64,000 bases of DNA from Veronia pacifica. GTDB lineage: Bacteria > Pseudomonadota > Gammaproteobacteria > Enterobacterales > Vibrionaceae. Numbering within the stretch: the stretch's first letter is position 1; each line of letters begins with the position of its first letter. The stretch is from NCBI RefSeq assembly GCF_001707825.1, contig NZ_LYBM01000025.1, forward strand, positions 1 to 64,000. The letters run 5' to 3'. Under the pieces are notes generated by a model. It saw nothing but the letters and a program-made list of their open reading frames with translations. It searched no databases and was not told where the DNA came from. The translations under genes and the position numbers were made by a program. Positions 37,839 through 46,381 of the stretch are shown piece after piece.

Positions 37839-38195
37839 ATGAAAACGTACATCACAGGGGTTCCCTTCATCAAAGCACTTGATGAGCTGGTCGTGAAAGC
37901 AATGAGTAAAATTGAAGAAGAGCCAAACCAGTTGATATATCAGGTTTCACTGTTCTGCTTGGATAAAGAGCAGCCATATCGACTGATACAGTTGGGACTG
38001 CCTGCCAGTTACCAAGAACTATCAAAACAATTAGTTGATATTGGCTTTGAAGGACTGACATTTGATGCAGATAATCAGACAGGTTTTATCAAGGCCGAAT
38101 TCTATTTTGATTCTTGTTTAGAGTGGCACCTGTACGATCTCCAATCCGAAGGAATAACGTCTACATTCAAATGCCGTAAAGCTGCCAATTCATAA
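37839..38195 (+). CDS. Hypothetical protein, 118 residues
   Basis: Not recognised. Soluble, with mixed helix and strand (FIKALDELVVKAMSKIEEEP, then YQELSKQLVDIGFEGLTFDAD and AEFYFDSCLEWHLYDLQ). No signal peptide. It lies between the spondin terminator and the two-component system; its role is unknown. Confidence 0.6.
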   Translation: MKTYITGVPFIKALDELVVKAMSKIEEEPNQLIYQVSLFCLDKEQPYRLIQLGLPASYQELSKQLVDIGFEGLTFDADNQTGFIKAEFYFDSCLEWHLYDLQSEGITSTFKCRKAANS

Positions 38196-38425
38196 CCTAA
38201 TTTTCATCCTACATTCGCTTTTTGCATCAAGTTATAATGCATAAAGAGTCTCCATATCATAATTACACTTCTGTGTTTTTAACCGTTTGCTGGCTTAAAC
38301 ATGGCGTTTAACCTACCGAAATGTGGCAAAAAAATGGCTTTTGCTATTAATGGCTTGTTAAGACTTCTCCCAGACACATAATTAGGTATAGTGCTGACAT
38401 AACGTGCAGATATGAAAATACGAGT

Positions 38426-39121
38426 ATGAAAAGAATTGCCATTGTTGAAGACGAGCCTGCTATCCGTGAAAACTATGCTGATGTACTGAGAAAGCAAGGA
38501 TATAGCGTGTCTACCTACCCAAATAGACCAGATGCTGAATTGGCATTCGTGACCCGGCTACCTGATCTTGCGATTATCGATATCGGGCTACAAGATGAGA
38601 TAGATGGCGGTTTCCAGCTTTGTCAGTACCTAAGGGCAAAATCAGCAACAGTGCCTATTATTTTTCTGACTGCACGGGACAGCGACATTGATACAGTTGT
38701 GGGACTACGAATGGGTGCAGATGATTACCTGACTAAGGATGTCAGTTTGCCGCACCTGATGGCCCGCATTGCAGCTCTATTTCGTCGAAGTGACCTTTTA
38801 CAAGAAGCGAGTACTGAATCGGAGAAACTGATTGAGCGGGGTAAGCTGACTCTCGATCTAAACCGCATGCAAGTGCAGTGGAACGGCCACACCATAGAAC
38901 TTACAGTTACCGAGTTCTGGTTGGTTCACGCAATGGCTAAACGTCCGGGTCACGTGCGTAGTCGTCAGGATCTTATGCAAGAGGCACATGTGGTGGTTGA
39001 CGACAGTACTATTACCTCGCATGTTAAACGTATCAGAAAGAAATTTCTGGCCGTTGACGTTGATTTTGATCGTATCAATACCGTCTACGGCATGGGCTAC
39101 CGCTGGGACAGTGCTGAATGA
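38426..39121 (+). CDS. OmpR-family response regulator
   Basis: A 231-residue transcription factor. The receiver domain has the acidic pair Glu9-Asp10 region (VEDEP), phospho-acceptor Asp52 (IIDIGL) and Lys104 (LTKDVS). The C-terminal winged helix has the family segments VTEFWLVHAMAKRPGHVRSRQ and HVKRIRKKF, ending in GMGYRWD. Its stop overlaps the kinase start by 4 nt (ATGA). The pair resembles, from memory, the regulator of the proteobacterial dedicated sortase system (PdsR), but no sortase is in the window. Confidence 0.9.
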   Translation: MKRIAIVEDEPAIRENYADVLRKQGYSVSTYPNRPDAELAFVTRLPDLAIIDIGLQDEIDGGFQLCQYLRAKSATVPIIFLTARDSDIDTVVGLRMGADDYLTKDVSLPHLMARIAALFRRSDLLQEASTESEKLIERGKLTLDLNRMQVQWNGHTIELTVTEFWLVHAMAKRPGHVRSRQDLMQEAHVVVDDSTITSHVKRIRKKFLAVDVDFDRINTVYGMGYRWDSAE

Positions 39122-41352
39122 CGGAGTTCCACAAGCTCAGAACAACCGCCTGGCGATGGTTCGCCGGGATAAGAACCAAAGTGATCCTGCTATCAACTCT
39201 GCTCTTGTTACTCCCTGTTATTGGTTATAACTACGTCTGGGAGTTAGAAAAGGTACTTCGTCAGGGTCAGGAACAGACTCTGATGGGTAGTGCCCGATCA
39301 CTGGCGATGTTGTTAAATCAACAGCCAGCACTGCTAAAAAAGCAGGCTGAGACCAAACCGCACCTCGAACAAGGAAAAGATCTTTACGCAATCAATCTTG
39401 ATGAGCCTCTCGAATTCAATGGCCAACTCAAAGAGTGGACCCCCTACAAAAATGAAAGTTACCACTATGACGAACGTCATGTCAGGTTTTCCAAAGGGTT
39501 ATATCGGCCCAGCGATATTCACATTGATGCGCTAACAGCAACGTTCGAACAGCGTATCTATTTATTATTCGATGTCACCGATAAGTCTCCTATTCTTCGC
39601 AGACCGAACGCCAGTGACGTTACTAGAAATGATCACTTGGTCATTGCTCTGACAACCCGGGACGGCGAGTTTTGCCAATATCATGTATCAGCCAGCAAGG
39701 ACGGGCCTGCGCAGATCTACCTAATAAGTCCCAACGACTCTACAGATGACGTGCACTACTTCGCGTCAAATACCTTTCAGGCTAACTGGCAAGTCACGGA
39801 ACATGGTCATTTTATTGAAGTATCAATGCCAGCTTGGCTGGTGGGTGAAAAGCTTGGTTTCGAGTTTTTCAATGTAAACGATAAATTCAACCGCGAAGTA
39901 GAAACAATTATTGGCTCTGCAAGTATAAACAGCGCAGATAAACTGGGCACGTTTCTGATCCCGTCACAGGACGTTGAAAAAGTGATTGACCAGATGGGTG
40001 GAAACGGCACCCGTTTCTGGGTTGTAGACAGGCATGGTCGTGCCATTGCCAAGACAGGTGATATTAAGAAAGGCAACGGAGTGTGGGAGACCAGTATCAA
40101 ATATCAAGAGCCTCCGGCTGGCTTGTCAGGTTGGTTGAGCTTTGATTGGTTAAGGCCTTTGTACTATTACATCCTTGAACGGCCACCTGAAGATTTCGTT
40201 GATTCAATGCAGCATGCAGCCATTTATCGTGGGGTAGAGGTTCAACAGGCCCTATTGGGTCGCCCCTATGCGAACTGGCGAACATCAGATGATCAGAAGG
40301 CAATGATACTTTCGGCAGCTTACCCCGTTAAACTCAACGACACAGTTGTGGCTGCCGTTGTTGCAGAAGAAACGACCAATGGTGTTCGCACGCTAAGAAA
40401 TAAAGCGCTGGAACAGTTATTTACTGTCTTGCTGGCGGTAATCATCACAGGCGTGGTGGTGATGCTCTTATTTGGATCTCATATATCAAAACGAGTCAGG
40501 AGACTCCGTGATGAGGCCGATGCAGCTATTGATACTCAAGGTCGGGTACTCTCCCCTATTTCACCCACGCACAGCAGAGATGAAATTGGCGATCTTTCCA
40601 GAACGATCACAGGCATGCTCAATCGCTTATCGGCATACCACAGTTACCTTGAAAAAATGCCATCGAGCCTGTCTCATGAAATGAGAACGCCCGTAGCGGT
40701 TGTCCGCTCCTCACTCGAAAATCTGGCGATAGTTAGTCAGGATCCCGACCAGCACAGATATATAGAGCGCGCACAGGAGGGAGTTGCAAGACTTGCTCTG
40801 ATCCTGTCAAACATGACGGAAGCAACACGTCTCGAGCAGAGCTTTGCCCATGCTGATAAGGCTAATTTCCCAATCAACGAGGTCATTAACGGCTGTGTGC
40901 AAGGTTATCAAATGGCATACGCGCCTCACCCCATTCAACTTGACCTCCCCAGTCAGTCATTTCAGGTCAACGGTGTTCCCGAATACATTGCGCAACTGCT
41001 GGATAAATTGGTCGCAAATGCCATTGAATTTAGTCTTCCCGACAAAGCGGTAAATGTCTCACTCCGTCAATATGGACAATCAGTACTACTTAGCGTCAGC
41101 AATAAAGGACCTTTACTGGCACCTAATATGGGCGAACAACTTGTTAATTCGATGGTATCTGTCCGCTCAGAGAGTCAGAAATCAGACAAACCGCATTTAG
41201 GGCTCGGCCTTTACATCGCCAGACTCATTGCTGAATTTCATCAGGGCGGGCTGACCATAAATAATCTACCAGACCAGAGCGGCGTGGTAGTGACAGTGTC
41301 ACTACCAGTGTTATCATCACGTGTCGGCTTTAATTTGGACAAAGCACAGTAG
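39118..41352 (+). CDS. Sensor histidine kinase with large extracytoplasmic domain
   Basis: A 744-residue inner-membrane kinase partner of the preceding regulator. TM1 is at ~21-40; residues ~41-430 are outside the cytosol and include a region (EFNGQLKEWTPYKNES to SVNSADKLGTFLI-like stretch) with the look of a CBM9/reeler-type beta-sandwich. TM2 is at ~432-452, followed by HAMP. The H-box is SHEMRTPVAVV with His520, the N-box DKLVANAIEFS, and the G2 region HLGLGLYIARLIAEF. In the G1 box the Asp is replaced (VSNKGPLL). Length and layout fit PdsS-like kinases. The ligand could be a carbohydrate, lipid or surface protein; unknown. Confidence 0.88.
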   Translation: MTEFHKLRTTAWRWFAGIRTKVILLSTLLLLLPVIGYNYVWELEKVLRQGQEQTLMGSARSLAMLLNQQPALLKKQAETKPHLEQGKDLYAINLDEPLEFNGQLKEWTPYKNESYHYDERHVRFSKGLYRPSDIHIDALTATFEQRIYLLFDVTDKSPILRRPNASDVTRNDHLVIALTTRDGEFCQYHVSASKDGPAQIYLISPNDSTDDVHYFASNTFQANWQVTEHGHFIEVSMPAWLVGEKLGFEFFNVNDKFNREVETIIGSASINSADKLGTFLIPSQDVEKVIDQMGGNGTRFWVVDRHGRAIAKTGDIKKGNGVWETSIKYQEPPAGLSGWLSFDWLRPLYYYILERPPEDFVDSMQHAAIYRGVEVQQALLGRPYANWRTSDDQKAMILSAAYPVKLNDTVVAAVVAEETTNGVRTLRNKALEQLFTVLLAVIITGVVVMLLFGSHISKRVRRLRDEADAAIDTQGRVLSPISPTHSRDEIGDLSRTITGMLNRLSAYHSYLEKMPSSLSHEMRTPVAVVRSSLENLAIVSQDPDQHRYIERAQEGVARLALILSNMTEATRLEQSFAHADKANFPINEVINGCVQGYQMAYAPHPIQLDLPSQSFQVNGVPEYIAQLLDKLVANAIEFSLPDKAVNVSLRQYGQSVLLSVSNKGPLLAPNMGEQLVNSMVSVRSESQKSDKPHLGLGLYIARLIAEFHQGGLTINNLPDQSGVVVTVSLPVLSSRVGFNLDKAQ

Positions 41353-41912
41353 CTGCAGATTAAGAGCAATCCTAAAAAAATGGTAAATCAGTAGCGAAAG
41401 CATGATTGATATTTTGCACTTCGCTGAAACAGCGTCTGAGTCAGTCTCCTTATATGGGGGGAGATTTTTTTTCGTTACCGATATAAGCGTATGTCCTGAT
41501 GAGATTAAGCGGTTAAATTTTTTGTACATCCAGCAAGAAATTTACTGTCCCGAGAGGCGATAGAAAAAAGTGAATGAATGTGTGGTGTACTATTTGTTAT
41601 CACTTTGATGCTGTTTATTTTCATACCAGAGAAAAGAGTGAATTTTGAGTTATATATTTGACAACAATACATTAAGAACGATGCATGAAGAACATCTGGT
41701 TACGGAACACAGCGTCGTGAAGGGTTATTTTTTAGCATAAGAAAATAGAGAAATCATAGAGCCTTTAGGTGGTTAACCCCGCATAAAAATGGGCATCATG
41801 ATCTCGGGTCTATTCTTTTAGGCGTACTTGTATATCAAAGGTCTTTTTCCTGTTCAGATTTCAATAATATTTGTACCATACGTGAACCGCACGAAATAAG
41901 AATCGAAAAAAC
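41353..41912. other. Gene-poor region after the sensor kinase
   Basis: About 560 bp. One frame of 53 codons (41402-41563, MIDILHFAETASES at its start, ending YCPERR) is open but has no ribosome site and is doubtful. No terminator with a good stem was seen directly after the kinase gene. Confidence 0.45.
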
Positions 41913-42119
41913 ATGAACCATAATCTAGCGTTATTACCCTCAGAACAAAAACAGCTGGTTGAGATTGATAAGCAGGCAGCCTATGCAGTATGGCAAGTGA
42001 AAAATGGGGTTGCAGATAACACTATTTTCAGTCAGGAACTGAAAGCGCTACGGGGAATAAGCCAGCAGGAGCACTATCAAAACTGTGTGGCGAGATACCA
42101 ACAAAAAATGGGCATGTAA
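41913..42119 (+). CDS. Small protein, DUF3283-like
   Basis: A 68-residue cytosolic protein, helical: LLPSEQKQLVEIDKQAAYAVWQVKNG, then a short linker and HYQNCVARYQQKMGM. The DKQAAYAVWQVKNG segment resembles the Vibrio DUF3283 family as I remember it; no search done. A hairpin overlapping its last codons acts as terminator. Function unknown. Confidence 0.6.
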   Translation: MNHNLALLPSEQKQLVEIDKQAAYAVWQVKNGVADNTIFSQELKALRGISQQEHYQNCVARYQQKMGM

Positions 42120-42128
42120 TGCCCATTT
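42106..42128. terminator. Hairpin overlapping the stop of the small gene
   Basis: AAATGGGCAT (42106-42115) and ATGCCCATTT (42119-42128) form a perfect 10-bp stem with a 3-nt loop. The left flank is A-rich and the right flank ends TTTAAC, so it could act in both directions between convergent genes. Confidence 0.7.
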
Positions 42129-42167
42129 AACTCAAACACTGAGACGACTCGGCTTAAAAGGATGTCT

Positions 42168-42836
42168 TCATTTCTTTATCAGCAAAGCGACGTAATGACT
42201 GTTTTCATCGCACAAAACAAATCTGCAACTAAAGTTCAATGAATCAGCAATGCGACGTAATGTAGACATACCAATATCCAGCTTCGGATATTCCTCACTG
42301 ACTTTACCATCGAATTCGCACGTCATCATTTTCGTTCTGTAGCCCTCTTTCTTCAGATTCATCGAACTGAGAATGACCCGTCCGCCAGGGTAAAGCGTTT
42401 CCTTGGCGAGCTCCAGAAAATGAATGAAATTATGGATATAACCCAACTGCCCAATGTATCCACGCACTGCCAACCATGTGTATGTATTAGGCAATGCCGC
42501 TTGTTGCTCGAATAAGCCGCCAGAAAGTACAGATGTAAGGCCACGTTGCTTCATAATCGCACATGCAACTTCAGACGTGTCGAGAGAAAAAACGTCGATA
42601 CCTTTTTCATATAGATATAGCGAGAGCTCGCCGCTGCCAGCCCCTAAATTCAAAACATTTCTCCGGCAATAAGACAGCGCAATTCTATCTATTTTCACTT
42701 CATCGGGACGTCTAAAAAAGTCTGCAGTTGGAACTACTGACGCTCCCTCGGACTCCCTAAAAATAATATTGCCGGACTTATCGCCGTTATAGTAGCTCGC
42801 AAGTGCTGAACCATAAACGTCGTCTACATTCTGCAT
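42168..42836 (-). CDS. SAM-dependent class I methyltransferase
   Basis: A 222-residue soluble enzyme. Motif I is VLNLGAGSGELSLYL, with acidic post-I FSLDTSE. A region equivalent to motif IV is AVRGYIGQLGYI, followed by PGGRVILSSMNL. The target is unknown; the N-terminus (YGSALASYYNGDKSG) resembles small-molecule or lipid methyltransferases. ATG at 42836. The minus-strand cupin gene lies ~200 nt upstream and might share a promoter. Confidence 0.8.
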   Translation of the reverse strand: MQNVDDVYGSALASYYNGDKSGNIIFRESEGASVVPTADFFRRPDEVKIDRIALSYCRRNVLNLGAGSGELSLYLYEKGIDVFSLDTSEVACAIMKQRGLTSVLSGGLFEQQAALPNTYTWLAVRGYIGQLGYIHNFIHFLELAKETLYPGGRVILSSMNLKKEGYRTKMMTCEFDGKVSEEYPKLDIGMSTLRRIADSLNFSCRFVLCDENSHYVALLIKK

Positions 42837-43038
42837 AAACTGCCTCCAAAACTTTATACAGAGATTACCGACAGCAAGACATCAGATCTGTCTCATTTAA
42901 AAAACAACCAACTCGAAATGCAGCAACAAGGTGATGACTCACGTTTGCTATTGCAACAAGAATAAATTTGACGAGTGACGAACAGAAGATCGTTTATGGA
43001 ATATTGAACAAACCCTCTGCCTCCACTCAGTTCGTAAA

Positions 43039-43704
43039 TTACCCTGGATAAGGCAGATGGCCGACTTTTATCCACAATAAGGTATCTTCCTGGCAAAATG
43101 GGTTGTACTCGAACATATGTGGGTTTCTCATCCAGGTTCCCGCAGGGTAAACACCGAACTCGTCTCTATATTCTCCACTCAGCACAAACACCTCTTCACC
43201 GCAAAAATGGGAAATTGAGAAAAAATGTTTACCCGCCGGCCATTTAATGAGCGCGACCTGCTCCCCATTAAATTCGTGCAGTGACAACATTTCTAATTCT
43301 CCCTGTGCCTTGGTCCAATCAGCTGACGACATAGAAACGAAACTCTGTTTCTGATCGGTTGCTGAGAATTGGTTTTGTTTTACGAGCATTATGCAGCCTG
43401 GGTGACTGGATATTGTGAATGGAACGCCAGGGGGGAAACGCAAGTAATCGCCATATACAGCTCTTTGGGATTTGGATTCGGACATAAAATCGCATTCGCC
43501 GTTAAGAATAAGGATTTCTGAACCGAAGTGTGCCTCGAACTCTGTTGATATATCAGGTGAAAGACGAAGTATTTTTGAGTTGTGACCTTTTGCGGTATTT
43601 TCGAATGCGAGTGGCTTACTATATACACCGGACTCTTTATCTGCTTCCCATGGCATTTTCTGCGTATCTACCACCACTCTCCGTTCATACAGCATGTTGT
43701 GCAT
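43039..43704 (-). CDS. Double cupin (ChrR-like) protein
   Basis: A 221-residue protein with two cupin barrels of the ChrR/cupin_7 type. The first has HFGSEILILNGECDF and YLRFPPGVPF; the second has SHFCGEEVFVLSGEYRDE, YPAGTWMRNP and a final His in KVGHLP. Both keep the E-x-F/I-x-L-x-G pattern, so a metal site in at least the second is likely. A frame extends to 43797, but the ATG at 43704 has AGGGGGAAG seven nt upstream and begins the family homology. ChrR-like cupins sense or handle oxidants; no sigma factor is adjacent, so an enzymatic role is as likely. Confidence 0.8.
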   Translation of the reverse strand: MHNMLYERRVVVDTQKMPWEADKESGVYSKPLAFENTAKGHNSKILRLSPDISTEFEAHFGSEILILNGECDFMSESKSQRAVYGDYLRFPPGVPFTISSHPGCIMLVKQNQFSATDQKQSFVSMSSADWTKAQGELEMLSLHEFNGEQVALIKWPAGKHFFSISHFCGEEVFVLSGEYRDEFGVYPAGTWMRNPHMFEYNPFCQEDTLLWIKVGHLPYPG

Positions 43705-43881
43705 GTGCTTCCCCCTAAGCCTGACAGTAAAGCTACTTGTGATCTCTATTATGTTTTTTTGTAGCGGTAGTCTAGCGAAAGTGCCTGTACAACACATGAC
43801 TTACTTATTGGACAAAGAGGATATGCCACTGGAAAGGGTTCGAATGCAGTGCTTTATTCTTACATGTTTATAATTCGCAAT

Positions 43882-43907
43882 AAAAAAACGGGCATGATGC
43901 CCGTTTT
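43882..43907 (-). terminator. Rho-independent terminator of deaD
   Basis: AAAACGGGCA (43885-43894) pairs with TGCCCGTTTT (43898-43907) around TGA. On the minus strand it ends in T7 and lies 25 nt after the deaD stop. Confidence 0.9.
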
Positions 43908-43931
43908 CTCATATTAGCTAAACGCTGGTTG

Positions 43932-45736
43932 TTACGCTTCTGCGTGACGACGCTCGCCACGGAAAGAACGACGCTCACCACCGCGATCGCGATTGAAACG
44001 ACGCTCACCGCCACGGTTATCACGACGACCGCCGCGCTCACCGTTATTGTTACGACGACGAGGTGGTTCCATGTTCACATGGCCTTCTACCAGCTGAGCA
44101 TCAGTCGGCTTCTGACGGATACGCAGTTTACGCAACTGACCCAGAACCTCTTTCGGCATTTTCTTAGGCAGCTGAACATAAGTGTGCTCTGTCGCCAGTT
44201 TGATTGAACCGATAAACTGCTTCTCAAGACCCAGTTCATTCGCAATCGCACCAACGATGTCTTTAACCTGAACACCTTGCTCGCGGCCAACCTGCAGTTG
44301 GTACGTATCCCAGTCAGCAGCGTTGTACTTCTGACGGTTACCGCCATCGTTCTTACGCTCTTCACGGCGACGCTCACGACGCTGGTTGTCACGTTCGATA
44401 GCAGCGATGAGTGGGTCTGGGCCAGTGTAGAACAGAGGACGTTTGCCTTGCTGGCGTTGTAGCAACATTGCAGCCAGTGTTGGCGCGTCTACATCGATTT
44501 GCTCTTGCAGTTTTTCGATCAGACCAACGAAGGCATCAAGGCTTTCAGCTTCTTTTTGTTGCTCAAGGTCAGCAGCCAGTCCAGAAAGACGTGCTTCAGC
44601 CACTTTGTCACGTAGCGGAAGTTGAATTTCTTCCATTCGAGTTTGCGTCACACGCTCAATGGTGCGAAGCATACGAATTTGGTTTGTACGAACCAGCAGG
44701 ATCGCTTTACCGTTACGTCCAGCACGACCAGTACGGCCGATACGGTGGATGTATGACTCAACATCGAAAGGGATGTCGTAGTTGAATACGTGGGTAATAC
44801 GTGGCACGTCAAGACCGCGTGCAACAACGTCAGTAGCAACAAGGATATCGATAACACCACGCTTGATGTGCTCTACAGTGCGCTCACGCAGTGACTGTGG
44901 AATGTCACCGTGAAGTGCCGCTGCCTTGAAGCCACGAGCTGACAACCAGTCAGCCAGACGTTCGGTATCCTGACGGGTACGAACGAAAACGATAGATGCA
45001 TCAGTCTCTTCAGTTTCAAGAAGACGAGTCATTGCCTCATCCTTCTCTACACCTTTAACAACCCAGTATTGCTGCTCTACTTTCTCAACAGTACGGTTGC
45101 TGCCTGCCACATCAATACGAGCAGGTTCGCGCAGGAAGCGGTCAACAATTTGTTTAACCATAGGAGGCATAGTTGCAGAGAACAAAACGCGCTGAGCAGT
45201 TTCAGGAGCCTGCTCCATGATCCAGGTTACATCGTCAACGAAACCCATTTTGAGCATTTCGTCTGCTTCGTCCAGAACGAAAGTATGTACTTCGTCTAGT
45301 TGAAGGCGTTCGCGGTTGATGAGGTCTTTAACACGACCCGGAGTACCAACAACGATGTGTGCACCGGAGCGAAGAGCTCGCATTTGGTCAACAATTGACG
45401 CACCACCGTAAATCTCAAGTACCTTCAGACCAGAAATGTTCTGACCAAGAGACTTCACCTCAGCCGCAACCTGGATAGCCAGCTCGCGAGTTGCGCCATA
45501 ACGATCGCCTGAGGTTTACGTTGGTTTAAATCAAGTTTGTTAAGCAGAGGCAGAGAGAATGCAGCGGTTTTACCTGTACCTGTTTGCGCTTTACCCAGAG
45601 CATCGGTACCAGTCAGAAGAGCTGGTATGGAAGCAGCCTGGATCGGAGTTGGAGCAACAAAGCCCATTTTATCAAGCGCAGAAAGGATATTTTCAGCCAG
45701 GTCAAGCTGGCGGAATTCAGTAACAGATTCTTGCAT
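43932..45736 (-). pseudogene. deaD: DEAD-box RNA helicase DeaD/CsdA, interrupted by a one-base deletion
   Basis: Cold-shock and ribosome-assembly RNA helicase. Frame 1 (45736-45455) has the Q motif (FRQLDLAENILSAL to TPIQ) and Walker A AQTGTGKTA, then runs into a stop 20 residues after QAIVMA. Frame 2 (to 43932) resumes with ELAIQV and holds the DEAD box (LDEADEMLKMGF), SAT, HRIGRTGR, and the C-terminal RNA-binding domain with an RGG-like basic tail. The break falls in motif Ia: the expected PTREL requires GCGCCAACT, but the sequence has GCGCAACT, so one C (minus strand) is missing at about 45493-45494. Restored length is ~601 residues. Given the gene's importance this may be an assembly error. 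Confidence 0.9.
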
Positions 45737-46381
45737 TGGGATCCCAATTTATGAACTACGAAAAACGGGGCCTCTTAAGCGGTGTACAGCGATCGGTTAC
45801 TGGTACAGTTCCTTCACCTTAACATCGGTGAGATACTCAGGTAACGAGGTGGAACGCGCTACGGGCCTCGACAAATAAGGCGCACATTCTGCGCCTTTCG
45901 AGGCCAAAAAGCCAGAAAAAAATTGAGAAGCTTCACATTTTTTAATGCGTTCGCTGGATTTTTGAGTGCTTGAGTACACTACGCAGGCAATTTGGTGAAA
46001 TCAACATCAATAAAGTGCATATCTATTTTGATAAAACAGGATTTTCTTTTGAGGGGGTGTGTTTTAAACCTGATCAGAATAAACACTGAAAATCGCTGTA
46101 TTTACAATCCTGACACCTGCCCCAAAGAGCCAAAAACGTTCATAATCAGAAAATGTGTGTTAACGGTAAATATTCATATTTCGTCTTAATATCTCGTGAC
46201 ACGAAACCATGAATAATGTCTGTCATGGACATAGTTTCGGCTTCTTTCATAAATATGACTATTTTTCATGGTAAACAACTATAAAGTAGCCCGATAAGCC
46301 CGGTCGTTATTTAACTTCTAAACTGGCAAATTACCCTAATTTGGGTATAGTGTGTTCGACTTTTTCCTGAGACCAGACAAA
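45737..46381. other. Divergent leader region of deaD and rnb
   Basis: About 645 bp without a credible protein gene. It has the nested hairpin at 45864-45905 on the deaD side. The rnb-proximal half is AT-richer and holds its promoter. Long structured leaders are known for deaD in E. coli. Confidence 0.55.
45864..45905 (-). promoter_or_regulatory. Nested hairpin in the deaD 5' leader
   Basis: Outer stem GGCCTCGA (45864-45871) / TCGAGGCC (45898-45905) encloses an inner stem AAGGCGCA (45877-45884) / TGCGCCTT (45890-45897) with a 5-nt loop and a 5-nt bulge on one side. All 16 pairs are exact. It lies 128-169 nt upstream of the deaD start and lacks a U-tract, so a leader structure is more likely than a terminator. 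Confidence 0.6.

Noticed and set aside
43530-43764. Plus-strand frames of ~60 codons opposite the cupin gene
   Set aside because: They are antisense shadows of a conserved double cupin protein with a strong ribosome site.
45455-45740. Programmed ribosomal frameshift in deaD
   Set aside because: The site (GCGCAACTC) has no slippery heptamer, and the exact missing base restores a universally conserved motif; a lesion or error is simpler.
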